This document shows positions 24,690-36,500 of a DNA stretch of 64,000 nt, piece by piece. The notes under the pieces were generated by a model that saw nothing but the letters and a program-made list of their open reading frames with translations, did no database searches and had not been told where the DNA came from. Both the position numbers and the translations under genes were made by a program. The DNA comes from Erythrocercus mccallii (Eukaryota > Chordata > Aves > Passeriformes > Dicruridae), in the NCBI GenBank assembly GCA_013397435.1, contig VZRG01000183.1:133787-197786 (forward strand), written 5' to 3'. Positions within the stretch are counted from its first letter, which is position 1; each line of letters starts with the position of its first letter.

Positions 24690-25265
24690 ACCAGTTCCCC
24701 ACCAGTTAAAGGGTCTCCACCGAGCTCACTTCTGTTTATCAGTACCTTGTATTACAGGACTCAGCACTTGATGCAGCACTCCAGATACAGTGTAATGAAG
24801 GTCTTGTTCCTTGATCTACTGGCTGTGACCCTTCCTGTGAATGCTCCAAGCCCAGACTTACTCAAGACAGCAATGTATCAGTCAGTGCACTCAGTCTGCT
24901 GTATACCAGGACCCCCAGATGCTCTCCAGTACAGCTGCTCCCAGTAGAGCTCTTCCACACATTCCTTCTTAAGTACAGGATTTGACATTTTTTTTATTGC
25001 ATTTCATGAGACTCCTGCTGGTCCATTCCGCCAATCTGTGTAGGTCTGTCTGGAGAGTGGCTCTCCCAGTTTTGGCAGCACCTGCAATCCTGTTGACAGC
25101 ATTTTTCTTTGCAGGTTATTGACAGAGCTGTGAAACAGGACAGGTTTCAGGAGAGATTCTTGACTTTCCTTTTCATCAGCCTCCAGGTAGAACACAACCA
25201 TTATCCACTAAGCCTAGTGATCCAAATATGCTTTTTGTTTATCCAGTTCATTATCTACACAAATT
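24690..25265 (-). pseudogene. CR1 LINE ORF2 relic: reverse-transcriptase domain
   Basis: Minus-strand translation follows the CR1 RT order. LKPVLFHSSVNNL (25150 down to 25112) corresponds to the family's LGPVLFNIFINDL. LSTGLQVLPKLGE follows, where the family has the catalytic F/YADD-TKLGG box. Then comes DLHRLAEW with SLMKCNKKKCQILYLRRN, the equivalent of DLDRLEKWADRNLMKFNKEKC. GEHLGVLVYSRL follows, and then a degraded stretch resembling ASRSREVILPLYSALVRPHLEYC. The catalytic Asp pair is not preserved and there are several stops and frameshifts, so this is an old inactive copy. Neither the endonuclease nor the CR1 3' end is attached. The edges are approximate. It is in the same orientation as KCNIP4. 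Confidence 0.8.
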
Positions 25266-28200
25266 GTGACTTCCTTGATATATTGTTTCAATTGCAAGCA
25301 CACTTTCAGACACAGTTAACTATAGACAGAAAGGAGCAGAAGTACAGAGCTGCTGGCTGAATTCTGTGCCTGGCTGCATTTAGTTTTTAGAAGTTTAAGT
25401 ACAACTTGGAGAGTATGACAGAGATGTATTACTGCCTGAAGAGCTGCAGGATTGAGGATTTATCTGAATAATTTGACAGAGTACTTCAGTAGAAAGTGTG
25501 GCCTTCTAAAGTTTCCAAGATCCATTCCTAAGCTGTGTTTTTCTTCAATCTACATAATAAGATAGGTCATAGTCCAAGATGCACTTGTTTCAAATGAATT
25601 CACACTCTTATTTTTATTACAGGTCTCTTATTGACATGTTTTACGATGATCTTTAGAGATCAGCTAGATTACAGGAGTATAAAAGAGTAGTGGGACCTAA
25701 CATTTCATTATATTTTAAGTAATTCTAGAGGTTCAAGATACACAGACAGAATAATTTCCATTCCACAAAGTAGCACGATGAAGAAATTTGCTGCTGAGAA
25801 AATTCAGTATGTAACTAAAACCCCCAAATAGTAAAAAGAATCTTGATCAAAACAGACTAAAATCAAAAACACATATTAATGAGACAAGATATTTAAATAT
25901 TTGGAAATGCTACAAAAGACACTCACTAATTATATTTATTCCAGAATTTTAAAGTGAATTACAAAAGCAAAGAAATTCTTATGAATTCATGTAAAGATGA
26001 CACTAATTACTACTCCCAAAAATCAACTGCAGTTGAAAAAAAAACAATTACATTTATGTTAGAAAATTAAAAGTATAGCAAAGAATATTTTTTCACTTGT
26101 TAAAGGCATGTTACCTAAATATAATTTTGTGGTTCTAAATTGTTTTCTTGCCATTCAATGTGGAAAAAAAAAATCTCTCTTTTTCACTATCATTAGAGGT
26201 TCGGTTGGTACCTCATGGCCCCTTCTTGTCATTGCTCTAGTTTAAGAAAAAGAAAATTAAAAAATGAGTTTATTTCTTCCTTGTTTATTTTTCCAAGCTT
26301 AGTCCTTTCTCTGAAATACCTAAGGAATCTATGTCTACCAATTTTTAACATGTCAATCTGCTTTTCTCTGACAGCATTTTTATTCTGTCTGCTTTTACTT
26401 TTAGTTTATTGACTCTAGTCAGAATCCCAGGAACAACGTGTTGAAGACTGAAGGTCATGGACTAGTAGTTTTCTGTTCCACTTCTTTTTTCCTACAAATT
26501 TCCACATTATTTCCATAAAGCCTGTTTAACACTGCAATGCTTATCTATTAACTGCAGGACGTGTGAGCATACATGCACATTTCTAACAAGTGATGCAGAA
26601 GCACCTGATTTTGCTATTGCTAAGCAAAAAGAGTGCAGAGCATGATAAAACCTGCTCTCCATTACATTCCTCCAAAAACACCTTTAGAAAAACAGCCATG
26701 CTGACTTTTAGAATGCACAAGCGTTTCCAACAAAATTGTCCATTCAGTCAAAAAAAAATTCCAAATATTTTAGTTGTGTTGTTCTGCTCTTTTAATCCTT
26801 ACTCCACTGCTAATGTTACATGAATAAGAAAAATGGGCACAGATTCTGTAATACTGATTAACTGAATAAATAAAGTCAACTGCTTTTATTGATTATGTAG
26901 ATTCATTGATTTTCACAGTGTAGACAAGATCAGATTGTGGTTCAGTCTTTTTCTCATTTTTATCTTTCCAATAAACACATAGCAAAACAGAGCATGCAGT
27001 GCAGACTCCAGTACAAAAGTAAGATTTGCTTTTCCAAGTGGTTCAGCTGGTCATCGTTTTAGAAGCTATAAATAACACAAATGAATCAAATCTACAGATC
27101 CCCAAAGGCCATTTACATGTGAGCATTACTCATATAATGGGACACTTAAATAGAGTGTAGACTGGCTTTTCTCCTTTAAGACTGCAAGATATAAAGTGCA
27201 AGACTGCAATTAAGACTAAAAGAAGAAAAAAACCCCAAAACTACTTTAACATTTAAACATTACAAAACCTTAATGCAATTGATCGAAATTTCGAGCTAAG
27301 AATAAAATTGCAAAAGTCATAAGACAAATACAAATATATAAAAATTTGTATCACCTTGCATTAGCTGAAGCATTTTTAAATAGCAGTATCAAATAACTGC
27401 ATTCTCCACTTTTTTGTCTTCTTATATTGCCATTAAAAATAGCCATTTTTCTTACTCCAAGAATTATCCAAAGGACAGAGTAGTAATACTTTGCAATCAT
27501 TGTTTCAGAACATACTCTAGTATTCTTTCAGTACATCCGCAGAAGCTATAGCATGTGTTTATTACTTGCAAAATCCTGTTCCTAACACTATTAAAGGAAA
27601 AAAAAGGAAAAAATTGAGCTTCCCTATAATGGCAGGAAATATTTACCATTTACAAGCTTGAAAGAGGAAAGCTATCTCATTTATCTCAGGTGCTAAATTA
27701 ACTGTACAGTAACTAAAGAGTAACAAACAGTAATTTAGGAAAACTTGGTTTCAACTTACTGAAACCCCACAATACATTTGAAAAAAAAAATCAAGTACAA
27801 TCTGAGCTTTTCAACACACAAAAAGTATCCAATTTTTTATCAATTTGTTTTTGCTTAAGCTAAATTTTCCCTTTAGTGTTTTGCTGGATCAGGAAGGGAC
27901 ATGCCTATAGACTGAAAGCTGTTACTAGTTTTATATAACTTTGAGCTTGAGGCTTGCAAACTATCAGAATAGTAATTTATTTTTGCAAACTAATATGTCC
28001 TAAGCATCATATTTATTTTTTCTTTTAGGACAGATAAAATTTATTAAATCATCATGCTTAGCATGAAGTTTATTAAAATTAGGAATTTGATTGAATACCA
28101 CTCTTCAAGTATCATTGCTTTATTGTACCAGTGTTCAGAGAAAACAAGTTTAGAGCCATAATAGCAGCCTAGGTGGTCCCACACTATCACATGTGAGCTG

Positions 28201-29398
28201 CAGGAGCAACAGTGAAGGTACTGAATATGATCTAGATACAGATTTTTAATCTGCAAGTATCACCATCAAACTGTTTAAACTCCTTCCCAGAGCCTCAAGG
28301 AAGCAGCATGTGGCAGCATTAGATTGACTGCTGGCAGCTTTTCCTGTGGTGTAATTCTTTTCATCATTGTCAGATGAACATTTTTCCAAGTTAACAGTAT
28401 GACTTAAACACAAAAATAGTTCAATTGTTTAAGCCAGAATTTTCTTTCTCTTTATTACATTTTTACATAGGCAGGTAACCCCTAAAGATCAACTTTATCT
28501 AAAAAAAAAACCCCATTCAGTATTACTGTATATCCTCTTGGCTTTAGAAAACCAGAGAAAAGATAAGGACATACCTGATGTAGGTTACTATAAAAGTAAA
28601 TGGGAATTTTCCAAATATTTGGCAAAGTATTTCTTCTAAGAGAAAAATGTTAAAAAAAAAGAGATCATCAGAATAGGATTCTCCATCAGAGATGATTGCT
28701 CATGGAGTAAAATACAGCTTTTATACTGTTAAATCCCCTGGCATCAAAAGATTAAAAGCTAGTTACAAAATTAATAACTTCAACTTTCAGAGAAATGCAG
28801 CATCAAAGTAAGCATTGTTCATTGCCACCACACACTCCACAATCCTTCTAATGAATTGAAGAAACTCCTCTTTAAAAATTTGGGATGTATTTTTTTTCCT
28901 GCTTCTTTTGGAAAACTGTCTTGAAACTTCATCACTTCCCAGCATGAGCCCTGACAGAGAGTTTAACTGTTACTTGTACCAACTTAATCACTTAGATATA
29001 ATTTTTTTTCCTCTCTTGATTATACCTCACTCCTACTTTCTGTTCTGCTGTGCTAGCTTCCATAAGAGCTCTCCCTCTCCCTTGCTCTCCAAGTACATTC
29101 ATTACACTTCTGCCACTTTGAATTCACCTCTCAACCTCTACCCATATAAGCAGCATGTCATACATCGGAATGAGCTGTCACAGGCTCTGATCTTTGTATG
29201 AAGCAGGCCACATGCCCAACAGTCACAGCCCCAGATATAACAGGGCAGGAGTTATTTCCACAAGCCTTACAAATTCAGCAGGAACATCAATGCTTCAAAG
29301 CCTTCCTCATCCTTCATCTCAGCCACTCAGTAGTAGCAGCTACACTGGTCATGCCAGCATGCACTTCAGTCAAGTTCACCTCAGTTTCAGTATTAAAT

Positions 29399-29505
29399 GT
29401 AAAACCAAAAAAACCCCAAAAATCATAAACAAAAAAACCTCCAAACAACAAAAATAACCACTAACAAAACCAAAAACCACAACAAAAAAACCAAAACAAC
29501 CCAGA
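29399..29505 (+). repeat. A/C-rich low-complexity stretch
   Basis: About 100 bases are made almost entirely of A and C, with repeated AAAACC and AACAAAA words. This could be a decayed A-rich retrotransposon tail, but no body is recognised upstream. Confidence 0.8.
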
Positions 29506-30542
29506 ATACATGTAATTGAAGTATCTAATGGTGCTTGTTAATTTGAACAAAACAACTCATTCTCACAGAGATCATGGTACCATATTTTTGAAACTAGGGT
29601 GGTCCCTATCTGTCTTCTGCTTCTATTGCTGCAGTTTACCAGACACTTCAAGGAGACCTGTTCTCAGACCCACCCAGTATTTCAGGCAAAGCAAGGATCA
29701 CCTTCAGGGCACCTACCATAATGACATGCAAATTTTTAGGATGCCTGCTTGCTGTACATCTTCCTTTCTGCACTTAAGGCACCCAAAACCAACAAAAACA
29801 AGGTACACAATGCCCCTCCAAATTTATGAGGCCAGAAAAAAAGGAAGTGTGAGCATAAATTCATAGGCACTAAATTTTTTAAATATTATAGGTTTTTCTA
29901 GACTGGATGTGAAACTGCCTTCCACCTGGGCTGTGAACAATGTTAATTGCAAGCAAAAAACCCCAAAAACCACACCCCTTACCCCTTCAGGCCCCCCTTC
30001 CCCAAGCAAACAGAAAAGACAATTAGCCAACACATTTTGGAGATTCTTAGGAAAAATTAAAATGATTTTGAGAGGTGTATCAGACAAATACACATTCTGG
30101 CAACAACTGAAGAAAGCTGTTTAGAACTAAAATGTTTCTGCCTTTTCAATCCAATATTACTATGGCTTTGAGCATGACTGTAATAGGCAGGATAAGTCTG
30201 CTCACTATCATATGTAGTATTTCCTATTCATGGCAGGAACAGATGGAGCCTCAGTAATCCTCAGCAGATCTCATTGATCTATGTTTTGGAATAACATCAA
30301 AACCAGAATACACAGTATTTCATTGATGGAAAAAACCCTCAGTACTTATGAAAACAAAAGGCCAAGACACAAAAGAACACAATTTTAAAAGAACTTCTTA
30401 TTTTTCTGTAGTTATTTATCCCACTAAGGTCTAAAATTTTATTGAAAGAACTTTTATGTTTGAGTTTGAGGGTTTGTTTCCTGGATGGTTTATGTTACAG
30501 CTGTATAACAGCAGGGCAGGCAACTAACTACATTCAGAGCAT

Positions 30543-30564
30543 ATTACTATTTTAAAATAGTAAT
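30543..30564. repeat. 22-bp perfect palindrome
   Basis: ATTACTATTTT is immediately followed by its reverse complement AAAATAGTAAT with no loop. It is the longest perfect loop-less palindrome I noticed in the window. Confidence 0.85.
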
Positions 30565-33500
30565 GGTTAACCAAAGCAGAGAATAATCTCCTTTGCTTGG
30601 TATTGTAGGTTTGTGCCCTTCACTTTCTGTCACTTACTGACATCAGCAAATACTTTTTTTTCAAGAAGCTTAGATATAAGGTACAACACAGTTATCCCTA
30701 GAGCAGTTCAGGGAATGAAGTGCAATCCAACCCACCTGAACTTTTCTGCCTCCCTTCTGTTCTTTTATTTTTTGTTAGAAGTCACTTTTCCCCAGTACAG
30801 TACTTTCATCTCCCACAAATTAATGAGCTATGTGAAGGAGAAACCACTTCTGCCCTCAAGTCCTCTATATGGGTGCACCAGGTTGCCAATTTACCATCTG
30901 TCCAATGCAAATTCTACATTTTCCAAGTAAGAGAAACACACAGCCTATGTGTGGCATCTAGACATAGAGCCCAGTTAAATAAGTTAGCATTCTGCCAATG
31001 CATACCAGCAAACCTTCAAGCAGAGCCTACTTGTGGTCATAACATGTTCCCAAGAGCCTTGCTACAGTCAATAAAAGGCACATGAAGAATGATGACTGTG
31101 TTAGGAGAGGAATATGTTTCCACTGAGAGAAATTTATAAATTACGGTCAGTAAAATTTCAACATAGCATTTATGGTAACCTTTAAAGATAACCTAGGATA
31201 TCACTTTCCTATAGAGTCACAAGTCAGGATGTAAGCAGTTATTCTAGATGTAATATTTAGGGAAACCCTGCATCAAATTTTCTACTCTGTGAATCTACCT
31301 ATATAAGATAAACAGCATGTGTTCTAAAATGCATAATTGGAAGAAAAGTTATAATTTCTGGCTGTTGTTCTGCTGTAGCAGTTCAAATAGCAGATATGGC
31401 TTGCATGTGGAAAACAGCTTACCAAAGTATCAAGGTCCTTAACAAAGCACAAGCTAAGTAGAGTCTTGAAAGTAACTACCACTAGACAGAGAAACATAAA
31501 CAAGAAACCTTTACTTTAAATAATAGAGTACATATTTAAAGGTTCTGCAATCAGAAGTTCATGAATAGGTATTCTACTTAGAATATAAACTTGGATGCCA
31601 CATCACATGAATACACCAGTAAGTCCAAGATGATTCCTTAGAGCTGAAAATTTTGAAAATCTAAAGCCAGAGTGAAATAGCTATTTGTCTCTTTTTTACT
31701 GAAAGCACTGAAGAAGCACATACTGATGGAAAGTTATCTATTTGCCCAAGGTTTTCCCCAGACCTTTACATAATTCCTAGTCCAAGACTGAAAGAGCTAA
31801 AACTTACAATGTCTTACTCCATCAGTCTATCCTAGATAAGTCAGAACCCTTTCTTTGAAGCTGAGCAGGATTTGCTACCCATAGTGTTGCATCCCCTTTC
31901 AAGGAAACCTATTTTGTTCACAAGCAATCATAACTGCACATAAATCTTCATCCAATGCACTTCCCAAGTAACCCTTCACTCCTCTATTGCTCATGTCTGT
32001 TACTGGGTTTTGAGAAAACTGATTTAGTAACAGTTTAACAGCAAGAAGCTGTTAAAAGCATAAGGACCCTTGGCTGCAACTCAGTTACTACTGCAATTTT
32101 ATCACACAGTAGTTAAAATGGATTTTGCAATTTTCAGAGTTCCCTGTTTGTTTGAATGCACAGAAATCTTTTTAGAACTAGCCTTGAGATAGGATAAGTA
32201 ATTTTTATTAACTCATAAACAATGATAATTCCTTTAAAGACTTGAGTACTATTGAGACTTTTCCTTTTGAGTCTTAAGTAACTTCAAAAAATGCAAACAA
32301 GCTTACAGAAAAAGGTGGTAGTTAACAATTTAAGAAAATACTAGGCTCTAAAGTTTAGATGCAAATTGGGTTTCAAAATCCTTTGTGGTTACTTCATGGG
32401 ATGATCTGGCTTCTTTCATCTTTGAGGATGTGAACAAACACCACCACCAAATCAGCTATAAATGTGCTATCCAGAATAATGACCACTACTAGAAAGATTC
32501 CTTCTGTACTCTGAGATGAGTTTTCCCAATACTACAGTATCTGTTAAAATTTAAGAACCTGGCCTTTCAAGTAAACTACACTTGCAGGAATTTTACAGAG
32601 ACTTTCTGGCTAGTGTATTAATCCAAGTAGCAACTAAAAGCTAAAAATTAACAACTGCTACCATTCACAAAAAGCATGACAAATATAATCTTATAGACAT
32701 TTATTCAGAAAACAAGAAGCGTGCCTTATTTTGCCACTGCCTTCATGGTTATAAGAAAACATACGTCGACAATTATTATTCTCCAAAGGCTTTTCAACAA
32801 TGTTGATGAAGCTAGCTGATCTAAGTCAAATTATTAATTAACAAATTCATTTATTAAAAAAAAATAATAAGAGAGAGAAAAAATCAAAAGTCACTAAGTA
32901 AATCAGAATTAATGGGTTTGGAGGCTTATTTGTAGCCTCATTTTGAATCCAGTACAGGATCTACTAAAGGACAAATATGTCTTCTTTGTCCTCAACAGAT
33001 TTTGAGTCGGAACATCTATCTCTGCTCTTGCTTACCCTAGCAAGGTCTTCACTAGACCAGCACCATGTCTTTGTTCATCTATCCTCTTCTGGTCTAGCAA
33101 GACTGACAATTTGGGCTGCACCAACCAACCAGTTTACTGCCAGCCCTTGAGTTTAAGCATGTGAGGGGTTCAGGAGATTCCATGGCATACACAGTACAAC
33201 TGGGCAGTGTATTATTTGTACAGATGTACCTATAGCCTGAAATAGAAAAAATGCCAGGTCTCAATGTGAACTGCCTCTCATCTCCAATTGACACTATAAA
33301 GCATCTAATGGGTAGCATTATAGAACTAAAAATGATATCCATGAACATTCTGCATGCCATTAAAAATAAAAACAAAAAATATATGAGAGTGTGTGTGTGT
33401 GCTTATGCACATGCATCCAGTCTCCTTGTCTAAGGTGACATGTGAAGCCCACATACAAGGTTTAGAACTTGAGTTTGGCACAGACCAATCTGTAGGTGCC

Positions 33501-36500
33501 CAGGTCTCTTGTAGGATTAGAGTTATTACTGATCTTGTTATTTTTTTCCCTCTGCAGTTTCAGCTAAGTTAGACAACCATCTAAATACCACACCGTATAA
33601 CTGCAATTTCACAAAAAACCACTGAAATACCTAAAAGGAAATTTATTATCGTTAGCAAGCTCACTGATATCTCCTGTAAGAGAGTATGTAATGAGAGAAA
33701 AGATTAAATATGTCTTACTTTGAGTGACTAAGCCCCAACAAGAAATTAACCTTGTTTCTGCCAACACTAATTGTATTTCTTTCACACGTTGGCACTTTTT
33801 TAAAAACTGTGACACTTAGGTATGTCAACAGTGCAGTCTGATATGTTTTTGAGCTATTCTTAAGAATATCCAGACATCTCATGGAAAGTATAAGAAAGCA
33901 TATAATAATTACAGTAATTTCCCATATAAAAACAGAGACTTCTGTCTCAATGAAATTCTATCTTACAGTAAAGATTTGCAAATTACTGCAGTTTGAAACA
34001 TCATTTCTATAATGTACTTGGAGTTTCAATTTTTCTCTCCAGATACTGGCAGCATTAGGGAGTTGTTTTGCAGAAGTGCTGAAAGAAAAAGCACTTTTTT
34101 TGGCTTGGCCTTCATTTATATATGTGCAGAACACCTAGTATTCCTCACTGATATTAGTTACAAATCAGATGAGCACATGAAAATTCCAAGTATGCAAACA
34201 CCAACAAACTCATTCAGTTATGCAGCGAGAACGTCACAAGCTTAAAGCATCAGCTTCTTAAAACAACTTAAAATATACAAATATAAAATTCTCATTGCAA
34301 TTTCCTCACTTTCAGTGCCATTAGAACATTGGCTTTGCCCAATAAGCACACAATTGATACTTTTTTTAAACTTTAAAAAATGCTTTAGCAAAAAAAGATA
34401 AAACCCCAAAGAAATTATTTTAATTATCTTCAGTGGAGCATTTGGCTGATTTAAAATAAATAATATTCAAATATTTAACTTAATATTTGGGAAACACTAC
34501 CTATTGAAATTGAGTGCAAGCTTTCAGCTTAGAAGAATTGAATGAAGGTGGTTGCAGTAGTTGTTTGATTCCCCCTACTCACAAAGAGACGTGGGTTCTG
34601 TTCTTGGTTTTTGTTTGTAATTATAGAAAATAAAAATAATTCTGGTTGGTAACCCAGTTCCTCTCCCTGTCTTTAGTTCCTTCTTATTGTGCAACCAGAA
34701 AATTTGTATTTTTCCACATTATTTTTGTTTCATCCTTCAAATGAAAAATGAGATGTTGGAACCCTCCTGCCTCCCACTTCCCATCAGAATACTCCTCCTC
34801 TCTCCACTTGGCTGCAGCATTCCTTGCAGTAGCCAGCATGTAATGCTGATAGCTATAAATTTTAACTGGAAATACTTAGTCAAACAAAGTCATATCAAAT
34901 GACTTTTGCATAATCAGACTTCTTCAGGCACATATCCAAATAAGCAAATGGGAATAAATCAAATCATTCCATTTTCTCCAAACTGAAAGACAATCAAGTT
35001 TTTATAAACTGAGGTTATTTAGTCCTTAATGCAATAATATAAAACTTAATTTTAGTCATCTGTGATTGTTTCAAGTGTTTATTATTTCTTTACTACTACA
35101 GATGGAGCGAGATTCATTTAATCTTCATTGTTATAATCCAAAGTCATTAACCTTAACTAGGAAGGTGTGAAATTAATGTTGCAACCGCCTCAAATTTCAG
35201 TATGCTGAGGGACTTTTTTAAAAGCAGCAGAGCATAGGTGAATTGCTTCAAGAGAGTTGAAAAAATATATTTTTCCAAATTACCCTACAATCTTTTTATT
35301 TTAAAAAATAGTGTCATTTAATCCACTTACTCAACTTTTGCCAACAATTTCACAGTTTCGCATAACATTTGCAATTTAATTAAATGCTAATAAAATACAT
35401 CATTCGTATCACCTGCAGACTAGGATGTGGGTGGCTCAATTACTTCAGTATTTACAGCTCACTGAGTTGTGAAGGGCAAATGGAAACTTTTTCACATTAC
35501 TAAACGGCACTATTGGAGACCTAGCACTGGAGGAAGATATGAATGTTCCAAAATTGGAATAATAAACACAGAGGCAGAATGAATATATCAGTGTTCTCTT
35601 ATGATAAAGGAAAAAAAAAAAAAGAACTCCACTCTCATTAATTATTAGGACATATTTTAAATTGAGAAATCCAACATTTTAAGAAAAAGACCACTGATGT
35701 TCGTTGTGCTATTAATCAGTTCATGTCCATACAGATCTTAATCTCCTATTTCTTCCAATTTTTACACATTTTTATAAGGCAACCTGTAGGTGGCCTGTTA
35801 GAATTATTAATGGTTTTCCCTGCCCAGGCTGATTACTGTCTTTTTTTTTGTCATTAAAATATACAATAGTTCATCAGTAGTCTGATGAAGTTCACAGGTA
35901 TCCTTGGCATTTTTCCTCCAAGGTATGAGCAGCTATGAGAAAAGCTTGTTATTACAAGTATCTTCTCTGTCCACTAAGTTAAAAAAAAAAATCAGGAAGG
36001 CTACAGTATGAGGTTCATGCATTCCCCATATAATCTTCCTTCTCTTGGACTGATGACAGCATAGTTTATAGTTTCTACAGCTACTGATACCAGTATTTAC
36101 ATTCAATGGTAGCAATTTGGGAAAATATTTCATTCAGTCTGAGGTCATCGTGCATATCCCTGGGCATTACTTTTCTTTATTCACTATCTCAAAACAAAAG
36201 TTCTATTCTCAAACATCTGCCACTTCAGAAAACAATTTAAACACTGCTCTTCTCCAGCTGCAAGGACCAGACATTGCCATTGGTGTGGTAGGCACATGAC
36301 GGCCCAACCCCACAGGAAGGGTTTGAGGCTGCTCTCAGGCCATTCTCACTGTCCTAGTGCTCCTCTGAGGGGGCTCAAGCATGGCTGAAGAAGTCAGAGA
36401 CCACAAGGTGATGCAACTGCATGTAGTTTGCATCATGTCTGCTCTTGGTTCCTATTCAAGCAGCCAAGATTGTGATGTAACTGAAGCAAGTATGTAGAGT

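Noticed and set aside
29194..29457. 87-codon frame rich in Ser, His and Pro followed by an A-rich stretch, considered as a processed pseudogene
   Set aside because: No parent gene is recognisable, and the open frame ends in the A/C low-complexity tract.
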